From NCBI RefSeq assembly GCF_012567545.1, contig NZ_CP046182.1, positions 64,324 through 128,323 on the forward strand: 64,000 bases of DNA, read 5' to 3'. Source of the DNA: Enterobacteriaceae endosymbiont of Donacia fulgens. GTDB lineage: Bacteria > Pseudomonadota > Gammaproteobacteria > Enterobacterales > Enterobacteriaceae. The notes under the pieces are model-generated. The model was not told the origin of the DNA. It worked only from the letters and a program-made list of their open reading frames with translations, and made no database searches. The position numbers and the translations under genes were made by a program. This document shows, in pieces, positions 27,449-37,429 of the stretch (position 1 is its first letter; each line of letters starts with the position of its first letter).

Positions 27449-28396
27449 TTATTTAAACATTACAGATATAGATTCTTCATTATTAATTCTTCTTATTGTT
27501 TCTGCAAGCATATAAGATAGAGTTAATACTCTAACATTTTTTAATTTTTTTATTTTCTTTGTTAATGGGATACTGTCACAGACAATAATTTCATCTATTA
27601 CAGAATTATAAATATTTTCAATAGCATTTCCAGAAAAAATAGCATGAGTAACATAAACAAATACTTTTGTTGCTCCATTATTTTTTAAAGCTTTTGCTGC
27701 TTGACATAATGTTCCTGCAGTATCAACAATATCATCTATTAAAATACAATCTCGTTGATTAACATCTCCAATAATATTCATAATTTCTGTAGTATTTAAA
27801 TTATGTCTTCTTTTATCTATAATAGCCATATCTGTACCATGAAATAATTTTTTTGCTATCGATCTTGCACGAATTACTCCACCAATATCAGGAGAAACTA
27901 TTATAGGATTATTATATATATTTTTTGATATATCTTTTAAAAAGATAGAACTTGCGAAAACATTGTCTACAGGAACATTAAAAAATCCTTGAATTTGTTC
28001 TGCATGTAAATCAACTGTTAATATTCTATTAATTCCTACTCTAGATAAAAAATCAGCTATTACTTTTGCAGTAATAGGTACTCTAGCGGAACGAATTCTT
28101 CGATCTTGTCTAGCATAACCAAAATAAGGAATAACGGCAGTTATTCTTCCAGCAGATGCTCTTTTAAATGCATCAATCATTATAATTAATTCAATTAAAT
28201 TATCATTTGTAGGATTACAAGTTGATTGTATGATAAAAATATCACTTCCTCTTACATTTTCATTTATTTTAACAGAAACTTCTCCATCACTAAATTTACC
28301 TACAAATATCTTACCTAAATTAATATATAGATGATTAGCAATATTTTTTGCTAATCTAGGAATAGCATTACCAGCAAATAATTTCATATTAACCAT
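27449..28396 (-). CDS. prs: Ribose-phosphate pyrophosphokinase
   Basis: Prs makes PRPP from ribose 5-phosphate and ATP, the starting compound for histidine (HisG), nucleotides and NAD. The 315-residue protein equals the E. coli length. Recognised blocks are [16 protein letters not shown], the ATP-binding [19 protein letters not shown], and the PRPP loop [10 protein letters not shown]. The preceding enteric start MPDMKLF is represented by MVNMKLF. ispE and lolB, which follow prs in E. coli, are missing here. The gene is divergent from prfA. Confidence 0.98.
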   Translation of the reverse strand: MVNMKLFAGNAIPRLAKNIANHLYINLGKIFVGKFSDGEVSVKINENVRGSDIFIIQSTCNPTNDNLIELIIMIDAFKRASAGRITAVIPYFGYARQDRRIRSARVPITAKVIADFLSRVGINRILTVDLHAEQIQGFFNVPVDNVFASSIFLKDISKNIYNNPIIVSPDIGGVIRARSIAKKLFHGTDMAIIDKRRHNLNTTEIMNIIGDVNQRDCILIDDIVDTAGTLCQAAKALKNNGATKVFVYVTHAIFSGNAIENIYNSVIDEIIVCDSIPLTKKIKKLKNVRVLTLSYMLAETIRRINNEESISVMFK

Positions 28397-28599
28397 ATAA
28401 AATCCTTAAAAATTATATTTATAATTTTATTTAAATTTTTTATATAAAAAATAAAATTTTAATATAGAATTAGTATTCTCTATTAAAAATAGATAAAATA
28501 TTATTATATAATAATATTACTAATATAATATATATTATTATTAATGTAATTTTAAAAAAAATATTTTATTTATAACATTTAAATATTAAAATAATAATT

Positions 28600-29673
28600 A
28601 TGAATTCTTCTATTTTAAAAAAACTTAATCTCTTATATAAGAGATACAATTATATATCAAAAAAATTAAGTGATTATAAAACATATAATAATCATATATC
28701 TTTACGTAATTTATCAACTGAATATTCTAAATTATCAAATATAATTAAACCATTTATAAAATGGAAAAAATTAGAATTAAATTTATTAAATAATAAAACT
28801 TTATTAAAAGAAAAAGATAAAGAAATATATCCAATGGTATTGGAAGATATAAAAAATATTAAAATTAAACAAAAAAAAATAGAAAAAATATTGTATAAAT
28901 TACTTTCTCCTCAAAAAAAAGAAGAAGATAATCGTAATTGTTTTTTAGAAATAAAAGCTGGTTCTGGAGGAAATGAAGCAGCAATTTTTGTAAAAAATAT
29001 TTCAAGAATGTATATTAGATATGCAGAATCAAAAAAATGGAAAATAGAAATAATAAATATTCATTATAATGAAAATGGTAATGGGTTTAAAGAAATTATT
29101 TTAAAAATTATAGGAGTTGGAGTTTATGGTAAATTAAAATTTGAATCAGGAGGACATAGAGTACAGAGAGTTCCTGAAACAGAATCTCAAGGAAGAATAC
29201 ATACTTCTACTTGTATTATTGCAGTTATGCCTGAATTATTAAAAAAAGAAATTCCAGAAATAAATAATCAAGATTTAAAAATTGATACTTTTAGATCCTC
29301 TGGAGCAGGAGGACAACATGTTAATACGACTGATTCAGCTATAAGAATTACTCATTTTCCAACAGGAATTGTTGTAGAATGTCAAGATGAAAGATCACAA
29401 CATAAAAATAAAGCTAAAGCTTTAGCTGTCTTAGCTACAAGAATATACACATTAGAAATAACAAAAAAAAATAAAGATAATGCAATAAAGAAAAAAATAT
29501 TATTAGGTAGTGGGGATCGTTCAGATAGAAATAGAACATATAATTTTATTCAAAAAAGAGTAACAGATCATCGTATTAATTTAACATTATATAAATTAAA
29601 TGAGATTATGGATGGTAATTTAGATATTTTAATAAACCCAATTATTCGTCAGTATAATACTGATAAATTATAG
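28600..29673 (+). CDS. prfA: Peptide chain release factor 1
   Basis: RF1 ends translation at UAA and UAG. The 357-residue protein has the stop-codon-reading PxT tripeptide as PET (192-194; PAT in E. coli as I recall) and the catalytic GGQ at 237-239 within SSGAGGQHVNTTDSAIRI. The GGQ glutamine is the substrate of PrmC, encoded 13 nt downstream. hemA, upstream of prfA in E. coli, is absent. An 18-nt palindrome (28628-28645) lies just inside the gene start. Confidence 0.98.
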   Translation: MNSSILKKLNLLYKRYNYISKKLSDYKTYNNHISLRNLSTEYSKLSNIIKPFIKWKKLELNLLNNKTLLKEKDKEIYPMVLEDIKNIKIKQKKIEKILYKLLSPQKKEEDNRNCFLEIKAGSGGNEAAIFVKNISRMYIRYAESKKWKIEIINIHYNENGNGFKEIILKIIGVGVYGKLKFESGGHRVQRVPETESQGRIHTSTCIIAVMPELLKKEIPEINNQDLKIDTFRSSGAGGQHVNTTDSAIRITHFPTGIVVECQDERSQHKNKAKALAVLATRIYTLEITKKNKDNAIKKKILLGSGDRSDRNRTYNFIQKRVTDHRINLTLYKLNEIMDGNLDILINPIIRQYNTDKL

Positions 29674-29686
29674 TTTTAATAAAAAA

Positions 29687-30529
29687 ATGATTATTAATCA
29701 ATGGTTAAAATACGCTTCTAATCTTTTGAAACAACATAAAATATTAACACATCAATTAGAATCAGTCGTATTATTATCTTTTGTTTTAAAAAAATCTAAA
29801 TCATGGATTTATGGTTTTGATGAAACTAAAATAAATTTAGAACAATTTAAAATATTACAAAATTTTTTAAAAAGAAGGATTAGAGGAGAACCTATAGCTT
29901 ATTTATTAGGTTTTTGTGAATTTTGGTCATTAAAAATTAATGTATCACCTTATGTTTTAATACCTAGAGAAGATACAGAAATTTTAGTAAATATTGTTTT
30001 AAAAAAAATTAATAATAATATAAAAAAAATTTTAGATTTAGGTACTGGAAGTGGAGCAATAGCATTAGCAATTGCCTCTAAATATAATTTTCTTAAAATT
30101 ACTGCTGTAGATATTTCTCAACAAATTATTAATTTAGCAAAATATAATGCTAAAAAATTATATATTAATAATATTAATTTTTTAATAAGTAATTGGTTTA
30201 GTAATTTAAAAAATAAGAAATTTGATATCATAATGAGTAATCCACCTTATATAAGTAATTATGAATATTATCAATTAAAAAAAAAATTAAAATTTGAACC
30301 TATTAAATCATTAATATCATTAAATGATGGATTATATGATTTAAATTATATTATTTCTAAATCTTCAGAATATTTAAATAATTATGGATGGTTAATATTA
30401 GAACATGGATATAAACAAGGATATATTTTAAAAAAAATCTTTAAAATTAAAAATTTTAAAAATATATCACAATATTGTGATATACAAGGATATTATCGAG
30501 TTATTTGTGGACAAAAATTTTCAATTTAA
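29687..30529 (+). CDS. prmC: Release factor glutamine methyltransferase PrmC
   Basis: PrmC methylates the GGQ glutamine of RF1 and RF2. The 280-residue protein (E. coli 277) has an N-terminal helical domain, the SAM-binding block ILDLGTGSGAIALAIA, and the catalytic NPPY at 185-188. It is in a tight pair with prfA. The start follows the prfA stop by 13 nt. Confidence 0.97.
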   Translation: MIINQWLKYASNLLKQHKILTHQLESVVLLSFVLKKSKSWIYGFDETKINLEQFKILQNFLKRRIRGEPIAYLLGFCEFWSLKINVSPYVLIPREDTEILVNIVLKKINNNIKKILDLGTGSGAIALAIASKYNFLKITAVDISQQIINLAKYNAKKLYINNINFLISNWFSNLKNKKFDIIMSNPPYISNYEYYQLKKKLKFEPIKSLISLNDGLYDLNYIISKSSEYLNNYGWLILEHGYKQGYILKKIFKIKNFKNISQYCDIQGYYRVICGQKFSI

Positions 30530-30676
30530 TAATTTTTAAAAAAAATTAATTAATAATTTGAAAATAAATTTTTATAAAAATTTATTTTATTTAAAATAAA
30601 ATTTAAACTATTTTTAATATATTTAAAAGAAAAATTTTGTTATTATTATTAAAAATTAATATTTTAAAAGTAAAAA

Positions 30677-31933
30677 ATGGCACAAAATGATAATTTTAAA
30701 AAAATAGATTTATCTAATAAATTATTAGAAATAGATCATAGAAGTATTGGTAAAAAATTAAATTTATATCATTTTCAAAATGAATCTCCAGGAATGGTTT
30801 TTTGGCATCATAATGGTTATATTATTTTTAAAGAATTAGAAAAATTATTACGTATAAAATTAAATCAATATAATTATTTAGAAGTAAAAACTCCTTTAAT
30901 TACTGATTTTACTATTTGGGAAAAAACAGGACATTGGAAAATTTATAAAGAATCTATTTTTACTACTTTATCAGAAAATAGAAATTATTGTATAAAACCT
31001 ATGAATTGTCCTGCTCATATTCAAATATTTCAACAAAAATTGAAATCATATAGAGATTTACCTTTAAGAATTGCGGAATTTGGTATTTGTCATAGAAATG
31101 AACCATCTGGTTCTTTACATGGTTTAATGAGATTAAGAAATTTTACACAAGATGATGCTCATATCTTTTGTACAAAAAATCAAGTAATTAAAGAAATAGA
31201 ATATTGTATTGATATGATGTATGATATTTATCATCTTTTTGGTTTTAAAAAATTTCTTGTAAAATTATCAACTAGACCAAAAAATAAAATTGGAGATAAT
31301 GAAATTTGGGATCAAGCAGAAAATAATTTATCTTATATTTTAAATAAATTAAATATTAATTTTGAATATCAAATAGGAGAAGGCGCTTTTTATGGTCCTA
31401 AAATAGAATTTTCTTTTTTTGATTGTTTAAATCGAGAATGGCAATGTGGTACAATTCAGTTAGATTTTACATTACCAAAATGTTTAAATTTGTTTTATAT
31501 AAATAAAAAAAATAAACATAGTACTCCAATAATAATTCATCGTGCTATTTTAGGTTCCTTAGAAAGATTTATAGGGATTATTCTTGAAGAATTTTCTGGA
31601 TATTTACCTATTTGGTTAGCACCAGTTCAAATTATAATATTAAGTATTAGTGAAAAACATATTAAATATGTTTTAAAATTATTTAAAATAATTAAAGATA
31701 ATAATATTCGTGTTAAATATGATATAAATAATGAAAAAATTTCTTTTAAAATTAGAAAATATGCAATAAAACATATTCCATATATTTTAATTTGTGGAGA
31801 TAAAGAAGTTAAAAATAATTTTATTTCTGTGAGAGATTGTTTTGGTAAAAATTTGGGATTTATGAAAATTCATGATATTATTAATAAAATAATGAAAGAA
31901 ATTAATAATTATTATATTAATAAAAAAAATTAA
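30677..31933 (+). CDS. thrS: Threonyl-tRNA synthetase lacking the editing domains
   Basis: ThrRS charges tRNA-Thr. This copy has 418 residues against 642 in E. coli. Alignment by eye begins at the catalytic-domain block DHRSIGKKLNLYHFQ (E. coli around residue 243), so the TGS domain (N1) and the whole editing domain (N2) are missing. The catalytic core is intact: the zinc ligands Cys (MNCPAH), His (DDAHIF) and His (IIHRAILG), the SSENRNYCIKPM-type block and RNEPSGSLHGLMR. The anticodon-binding domain follows. The 147-nt spacer upstream has no trace of the lost half in any frame. Its stop codon is 12 nt before the infC start. Confidence 0.97.
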   Translation: MAQNDNFKKIDLSNKLLEIDHRSIGKKLNLYHFQNESPGMVFWHHNGYIIFKELEKLLRIKLNQYNYLEVKTPLITDFTIWEKTGHWKIYKESIFTTLSENRNYCIKPMNCPAHIQIFQQKLKSYRDLPLRIAEFGICHRNEPSGSLHGLMRLRNFTQDDAHIFCTKNQVIKEIEYCIDMMYDIYHLFGFKKFLVKLSTRPKNKIGDNEIWDQAENNLSYILNKLNINFEYQIGEGAFYGPKIEFSFFDCLNREWQCGTIQLDFTLPKCLNLFYINKKNKHSTPIIIHRAILGSLERFIGIILEEFSGYLPIWLAPVQIIILSISEKHIKYVLKLFKIIKDNNIRVKYDINNEKISFKIRKYAIKHIPYILICGDKEVKNNFISVRDCFGKNLGFMKIHDIINKIMKEINNYYINKKN

Positions 31934-31945
31934 GAGAGGTAAGAT

Positions 31946-32485
31946 ATTAAAATTGGAAAAAAAACCATACAATTATCACGACCTAATAGAATTAATCAAA
32001 ATATTAGGAGTAAAATTGTAAGATTAATAGGATTAAATGGTGAACAAATTGGTATAATTAGTTTAAAAGAAGCTTTAATAAAAGCAGAAAATACAGGATT
32101 TGATTTAGTTGAAATTAGTCCTAATTCAGAACCTCCTGTATGTCGTATTATGGATTATGGTAAATTTTTATATGTAAAAAATAAAGCTTCTAAAGAACAA
32201 AAAAAAAAACAAAAAATAATAAATTTAAAAGAAATTAAATTTCGTCCGGGAACAGATATAGGAGATTATAAGGTAAAATTACGTAATTTAATTCGTTTTT
32301 TAAAAAAAGGAGATAAAATAAAAGTTACTCTAAGATTTCGAGGAAGAGAAATGATGCATACTAAATTAGGATTTTCTATGTTAAATCGTATAAAAAGTGA
32401 TTTAGAAAAATTAGCTATAGTAGAATCATTCCCCTCAAAAGTTGAAAGTAGACAAATTATAATGATTTTAATACCAAAAAAATAA
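31946..32485 (+). CDS. infC: Translation initiation factor IF-3, AUU start codon
   Basis: IF-3 checks the initiator codon and keeps ribosomal subunits apart. The readable frame extends upstream of the first ATG (32150) to an ATT at 31946 and gives 179 residues (E. coli 180). The N terminus reads (I/M)[21 protein letters not shown], aligning with E. coli MKGGKRVQTARPNRING, which also starts at AUU. A strong site, GAGAGGTAAG, precedes the ATT by a few bases. An AUU start is rejected by IF-3 itself and is the basis of its autoregulation, so the loop seems conserved. Order thrS-infC-rpmI-rplT-pheS-pheT is enteric. Confidence 0.95.
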   Translation: MKIGKKTIQLSRPNRINQNIRSKIVRLIGLNGEQIGIISLKEALIKAENTGFDLVEISPNSEPPVCRIMDYGKFLYVKNKASKEQKKKQKIINLKEIKFRPGTDIGDYKVKLRNLIRFLKKGDKIKVTLRFRGREMMHTKLGFSMLNRIKSDLEKLAIVESFPSKVESRQIIMILIPKK

Positions 32486-32511
32486 TTATTAATAATCTGG
32501 ATATATTAATT

Positions 32512-32709
32512 ATGAGTAAATTAAAAACAGTACGTAGTGCTGCAAAACGTTTTAAAAAAACTGGTACTGGTCTTTTTAAACATAAACAAGCTAATTTAAG
32601 ACATTTATTAACTAAAAAAAACAAAAAAAAAAAAAGATTTTTAAGACAAAAAAAAATAGTTAAAAAAGGAGATTCATATTCATTAAAAATTTGTTTACCT
32701 TATTTATAA
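32512..32709 (+). CDS. rpmI: 50S ribosomal protein bL35
   Basis: A 65-residue, very basic ribosomal protein. It begins [20 protein letters not shown], the bL35 signature, and carries the lysine-rich loop [14 protein letters not shown] encoded across a 13-A tract (32623-32635) that is in frame here. In E. coli rpmI and rplT are repressed by bL20 binding to the leader; I did not find that structure by eye. Confidence 0.97.
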   Translation: MSKLKTVRSAAKRFKKTGTGLFKHKQANLRHLLTKKNKKKKRFLRQKKIVKKGDSYSLKICLPYL

Positions 32710-32755
32710 ATAAGGCAAATATATTAAATATAATAATTATAGGAATTTAAATTAT

Positions 32756-33103
32756 ATGGTAAGAATTAAACGTGGAGTAACAGCAAAAGCAAGACATAAA
32801 AAAATAATAAAACAAGCTAAAGGATATTATGGAGCAAGATCTCGAACTTATAGATCTGCTTTTCAAGCAGTGATTAAATCAGGACAATATGCTTATAGAG
32901 ATAGAAAACAAAAAAAAAGAAAATTTCGGCAATTATGGATTATGAAAATTAATGCAGCAGCTCGTCAAAAAAATATATCTTATAACTGTTTAATATATAG
33001 ATTAAAAAAAAATAACATCAATATAAATAGAAAAATTTTAGCTAATATGGCTATGTTTGATAATTTATCTTTTAATAAATTAATAAATTTTACAAAAAAT
33101 TAA
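32756..33103 (+). CDS. rplT: 50S ribosomal protein bL20
   Basis: bL20 is needed early in 50S assembly and binds 23S rRNA. The 115-residue protein (E. coli 118) begins [30 protein letters not shown] and is typical throughout, including the [13 protein letters not shown] block. It follows rpmI by 46 nt. The C-terminal three residues of the enteric protein are missing. Confidence 0.98.
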   Translation: MVRIKRGVTAKARHKKIIKQAKGYYGARSRTYRSAFQAVIKSGQYAYRDRKQKKRKFRQLWIMKINAAARQKNISYNCLIYRLKKNNININRKILANMAMFDNLSFNKLINFTKN

Positions 33104-33185
33104 TTTATTAATTATATTAATTAAATTTAATTATTTTCTATAATATATATTTATAATAGGATAAATAATTATTTATTTTATATTA

Positions 33186-34196
33186 ATGAGAATATCATAT
33201 ATGATATCTGATAATATAGTTATTATTGCAAAAAAAGAAATTTACGCAGTAAAAGATATTAATGAATTAAATATATTAAAAGTTAAATATTTAGGAAAAA
33301 AAGGATATATTACAAAACAATTTTTGTTAATAAAAACTTTAAAAAAAGAAGAAAAAATTAATAAAAGTATTATTTTAAATAAACAAAAAAAAAAAATAAT
33401 AAAAATAATAAAAAAACGTCAAAAAGAAATAGAAATAGAAAAAAATAAAAAAAAACTTTTAAATCAAAAAATTGATATTTCGTTACCTGGAAAATATATT
33501 AAAATAGGATCTGAACATCCTATAAAAAGTACAATTAATAAAATTGAAAAATTTTTTATGAAAGTTGGTTTTAAAATAGTTATAGGTCAAGAAATAGAAG
33601 ATGTTTATCATAATTTTGATGCATTAAATATCCCAAAATATCATCCTATAAGAACAGAACAAGATACATTTTGGTTAGATAAAAATACTTTATTAAGAAC
33701 TCAAACTTCTAATATTCAAATTAGAATAATGAAAAAAGAAAAACCTCCTATACGTATATTAACTTCTGGCAAAGTATATCGTAATGATTACGATCGTAAT
33801 CATACCCCAATGTTTCATCAAATAGAAGGATTATTTATTGATAAAAAAGTAACATTTACTGATTTAAAAAGTATATTAGTTTTATTTTTAAACTTTTTTT
33901 TTGGTAAAAAATGTAAAATACGTTTTAGACCTTCTTATTTTCCTTTTACAGAACCTTCTTTAGAAGTAGATATTTTAAATCAAAAAAAACAATGGATAGA
34001 AGTATTAGGAGCAGGGATGGTACATCCTAATGTTTTAAAAAACGTTAAAATAAATTCTTCTAAATATTATGGATATGCTTTTGGCATGGGAGTAGAAAGA
34101 TTAGCTATGTTACAATATAATATTGATGATATTAGACTTTTTTATGAAAATGATATACGTTTTCTTAAACAATTTAAATTCAATAACTTTATATGA
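33186..34196 (+). CDS. pheS: Phenylalanyl-tRNA synthetase alpha subunit
   Basis: PheS carries the catalytic site of the alpha2-beta2 synthetase. The 336-residue protein has an N-terminal coiled coil and class II motifs: HPIKSTINKIEKFF, the FDALNIPKYHPIR block, motif 2 GKVYRNDYDRNHTPMFHQIEG, FPFTEPSLEVDI and motif 3 AFGMGVERLAML. The start may be the second ATG at 33201, which would give 331 residues and align better with E. coli (327). The Phe-rich leader peptide gene pheM, found upstream in E. coli, is absent from the 82-nt spacer. pheT overlaps by 4 nt. Confidence 0.97.
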   Translation: MRISYMISDNIVIIAKKEIYAVKDINELNILKVKYLGKKGYITKQFLLIKTLKKEEKINKSIILNKQKKKIIKIIKKRQKEIEIEKNKKKLLNQKIDISLPGKYIKIGSEHPIKSTINKIEKFFMKVGFKIVIGQEIEDVYHNFDALNIPKYHPIRTEQDTFWLDKNTLLRTQTSNIQIRIMKKEKPPIRILTSGKVYRNDYDRNHTPMFHQIEGLFIDKKVTFTDLKSILVLFLNFFFGKKCKIRFRPSYFPFTEPSLEVDILNQKKQWIEVLGAGMVHPNVLKNVKINSSKYYGYAFGMGVERLAMLQYNIDDIRLFYENDIRFLKQFKFNNFI

Positions 34197-36679
34197 TTAA
34201 ATTTAGTGAGTCATGGTTACATGAATGGTTAAATTATGATAAAGATACTTATTCTTTATCAAAAGAAATAACAATGTTAGGATTTGAAATTGAAAAAATT
34301 GAATATTTTAAAAAAAATATAATTTTTGATAATATTTTAGTAGGAGAGATAATTAAATATTCTTTATATCAAAAAAAACCTAAAATTTATAAATTAAATA
34401 TATTAATTAATAATAAAAAATTATTAAAAATATTTTCTGATATAAATAATTTAGAAAATAAAACTAAAGTTATTTTAGCTACTAAATATTCTTCTTTATA
34501 TAAAAAGTATATTAATATTCCAGAGTATTATTTTTTATTAAAATCTGAAGGATTATTATGTTCTTATAAAATTATTAATATTTCTAAAAATTATTTTTCA
34601 AATAATAATTTAATTAAATTACCTATTAATAGTAATAATGGGGAAAATGCAAATAAATATTTAAATATAACTGAAAAAATTTTACATATTAATACCCCAA
34701 CTAATAGAACTGATTGTTTAAGTATATTAGGATTTACTAGAGAATTATCTGTTTTAAAAAAAATTTTTTTTTTAAAAAAACCATATAATGATATTCTGAT
34801 TAAAAAATCAAAAAAATATAAAATTAATATTAATATTAATAATAATATTAATAATATTCTATATCAGTACAATTATTGTATAATTAAAAATGTTAATTTT
34901 AAAAAAAATATTCCGTTATTTATTAAAAATAGATTATTTCAATCTGGAATTGAAATTATATCTCAAAACCCATTATTAAATATTTATAATTATATAATTT
35001 TAGAATTAGGATATCCAATACAATTTTACGATTTTAATAAAATTAAAGGAGATATTTATATTCAAATTAAAGAAAAAAATAAATATAATTTTTTAAATTT
35101 TGAAAACCAAAATATTAAATCAATAATTAATGATTCTTTATTAATTATAAAAGATAAAGATAAAATTTTATCTATACCAGGTATCGCACAAAATAAAGAT
35201 ATAATTGTTACATTAACAACAAAAGATATTTTAATAGAATGTTTATTCATAAATAAAACATATTTTACATCTTTATTTAATAAAAATAATTATTCTAATA
35301 ATACTTCTAATATCTATAATAGATATTTAGATCCATTAATACAAAAAAAAGTTATGATAAGAACCATAAATTTAATACTAGAAATATTTGGAGGTGATAG
35401 AAGTAAAATTTATACTATTGATATTAATAATATTAATAATTTACAAAAAATAATTAAATTTTCTTTTAAAAAAATATATAAAATTTTAGGTTTTTATATA
35501 AAAAAAAAATATATAATTAATATTTTAAATGAATTAGGTTTTTTAATTATTAAAAAAACTAATAATAATTGTAGTATTAATATACCAAGTTGGCGTAGTG
35601 ATATAAATATTGAAGAAGATCTAATAGAAGAAATTATTCGTATATATGGATATAATAAAATTCCTAATAAAATAAAAATAAATTTAATTAAAAAAAATAT
35701 TTTAGAAAAAAAATCAAAATCAAAAAATATAAAAATAAATTTCAAAAAAATTAAAAATATATTAATTAATAAAGGATATTATGAAGTTATTAATTATAGT
35801 TTTATTAATCCTGTAATACAATCTATTTTATATCCAAAAATACAACAAATTAAAATTATTAATCCTCTTACAATTGAAACATCTGTTATGCGTAATTCTT
35901 TATCATATGGATTAATAAATAATATTATTTATAATCAAAATAGACAACAAAAAAATCTACGTTTTTTTGAATATGGGTTATGTTTTTTTAAAAATTTAAA
36001 AAAAAAAATAGGAGTTTCACAAAAATTAATGTTATCTGGGATAATAAACGGAAACTTATATTCCAATTATTGGAATGAAAAAAATAAATTAATAAATTTT
36101 TATGATATAAAAGGTGATATAGAATATATTTTTAATTTTTTAAATAAATATAATAAAATAGAATTTCGTCAACAATGTGAAAAAAATACAATATTACATC
36201 CATATATAAGTGCATTAATATATATTAATAATATCCAAATTGGATCTGTTGGAATGTTACATCCTAAATTAATAAATTATTTTAATATAAAATATGATAC
36301 TTTTTTATTTGAAATTTTTTTTGATAAAATTATTATTAATAATATTTTTAATTTTCAAAAAATTATTCATTATCCAATAAATAAAAGAGATATTTCTTTT
36401 TCAATAAAAAAAAATATTTATTTTATAGATATTTTATCTGTTTTAAAAAAATTAAAATTAAAAGAAATAATTAAAATTAACTTAATTGATTTATATCAAG
36501 GACATAATATCCCAATAGGATATAAAAATATAACATTAAGTTTATTAATACAAAATAAAAACTATACATTAAATGAACAAGAAATTAATAAAATCATAAA
36601 CAAATGTATTTTAGAATTAACAAAAAAATTTCAAATTTTATTAAGAGATCATATTCTTGACAAGAATAAAAAATGTTAA
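34193..36679 (+). CDS. pheT: Phenylalanyl-tRNA synthetase beta subunit
   Basis: PheT completes the synthetase and in other bacteria hydrolyses Tyr-tRNA-Phe. The 828-residue protein (E. coli 795) retains the N-terminal fold, RVDCL-like block (TNRTDCLSILGFTREL), the B5 block IEEDLIEEIIRIYGYNKIP and the C-terminal anticodon-binding domain with INKRDISFSI. In the editing domain the usual GQPMHAFD is GYPIQFYD, and the MGGIFGG stretch is PGIAQNK, so key residues appear changed. The ATG overlaps the pheS stop (ATGA). The Asn/Ile/Lys enrichment is heaviest in the editing region. Confidence 0.96.
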   Translation: MIKFSESWLHEWLNYDKDTYSLSKEITMLGFEIEKIEYFKKNIIFDNILVGEIIKYSLYQKKPKIYKLNILINNKKLLKIFSDINNLENKTKVILATKYSSLYKKYINIPEYYFLLKSEGLLCSYKIINISKNYFSNNNLIKLPINSNNGENANKYLNITEKILHINTPTNRTDCLSILGFTRELSVLKKIFFLKKPYNDILIKKSKKYKINININNNINNILYQYNYCIIKNVNFKKNIPLFIKNRLFQSGIEIISQNPLLNIYNYIILELGYPIQFYDFNKIKGDIYIQIKEKNKYNFLNFENQNIKSIINDSLLIIKDKDKILSIPGIAQNKDIIVTLTTKDILIECLFINKTYFTSLFNKNNYSNNTSNIYNRYLDPLIQKKVMIRTINLILEIFGGDRSKIYTIDINNINNLQKIIKFSFKKIYKILGFYIKKKYIINILNELGFLIIKKTNNNCSINIPSWRSDINIEEDLIEEIIRIYGYNKIPNKIKINLIKKNILEKKSKSKNIKINFKKIKNILINKGYYEVINYSFINPVIQSILYPKIQQIKIINPLTIETSVMRNSLSYGLINNIIYNQNRQQKNLRFFEYGLCFFKNLKKKIGVSQKLMLSGIINGNLYSNYWNEKNKLINFYDIKGDIEYIFNFLNKYNKIEFRQQCEKNTILHPYISALIYINNIQIGSVGMLHPKLINYFNIKYDTFLFEIFFDKIIINNIFNFQKIIHYPINKRDISFSIKKNIYFIDILSVLKKLKLKEIIKINLIDLYQGHNIPIGYKNITLSLLIQNKNYTLNEQEINKIINKCILELTKKFQILLRDHILDKNKKC

Positions 36680-36786
36680 TTTATTTATTTATATAATAAA
36701 TTAATTTTATTAGTTAAGTATTTTAATGATATATAATATATATTATCTATATAATAAATATATTTTTTTCATACAAAAATAAAAAA

Positions 36787-37410
36787 ATGTTTACAGGCAT
36801 TATTCAATCTATAGGTAAAATTCAAAATATTATTTTGAATAAAAATTTATATTATTTATATATAAAAACAAATAAAAATTTTATAAAAAATTTAAAAATA
36901 GGAGAATCCATTTCAAATAATGGATGTTGTTTAACAATTGTTAAATTATATAATAATATTATGATTTTTAATATAATTAAACAAACATTTAATATTACAA
37001 CTTTTAAAAAAATAAAAGTTGGTGATTCTATAAATCTAGAAAAACCTATTAAAATAAATAATTATATTGGAGGTCATATAGTATTAGGTCATATTACTGA
37101 TACAGCTATTATTACTAATATTGAAAATTATACTTCTTCAAAAATTTTATGGATAAAACCTGATAATATTTTACAAATGAATTATATTTTAGAAAAAGGA
37201 TCTATATGTATAGATGGTATTAGTTTAACAATAGATAAGAAATTAAAAAATAAATTTAGTGTAAATATAATACCAGAAACATTATCTAAAACTACATTAT
37301 CTAATAAAAATATTTATAATTATGTAAATATTGAGACTGATATATATGTTAGAAGTATTATTCAAACTGTAAAAAAATTATATAATAATAATATTAAATA
37401 TTTTAAATAA
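36787..37410 (+). CDS. ribE: Riboflavin synthase alpha chain
   Basis: Riboflavin synthase dismutates two lumazine molecules into riboflavin, the final step of vitamin B2 synthesis. The 207-residue protein (E. coli 213, also called RibC there) opens MFTGIIQSIGKI and has two homologous barrels: the first with SISNNGCCLTIV, the second with GSICIDGISLTI; GGHIVLGHI links them. Retention of a vitamin step in such a small genome suggests provisioning of the host, an inference. tyrS follows after 19 nt. Confidence 0.96.
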   Translation: MFTGIIQSIGKIQNIILNKNLYYLYIKTNKNFIKNLKIGESISNNGCCLTIVKLYNNIMIFNIIKQTFNITTFKKIKVGDSINLEKPIKINNYIGGHIVLGHITDTAIITNIENYTSSKILWIKPDNILQMNYILEKGSICIDGISLTIDKKLKNKFSVNIIPETLSKTTLSNKNIYNYVNIETDIYVRSIIQTVKKLYNNNIKYFK

Positions 37411-37429
37411 AATAAAAAAAGGAGTATAA

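Noticed and set aside
32150..32485. IF-3 starting at the first ATG (111 residues)
   Set aside because: Conserved IF-3 sequence continues upstream in the same frame to the AUU at 31946.
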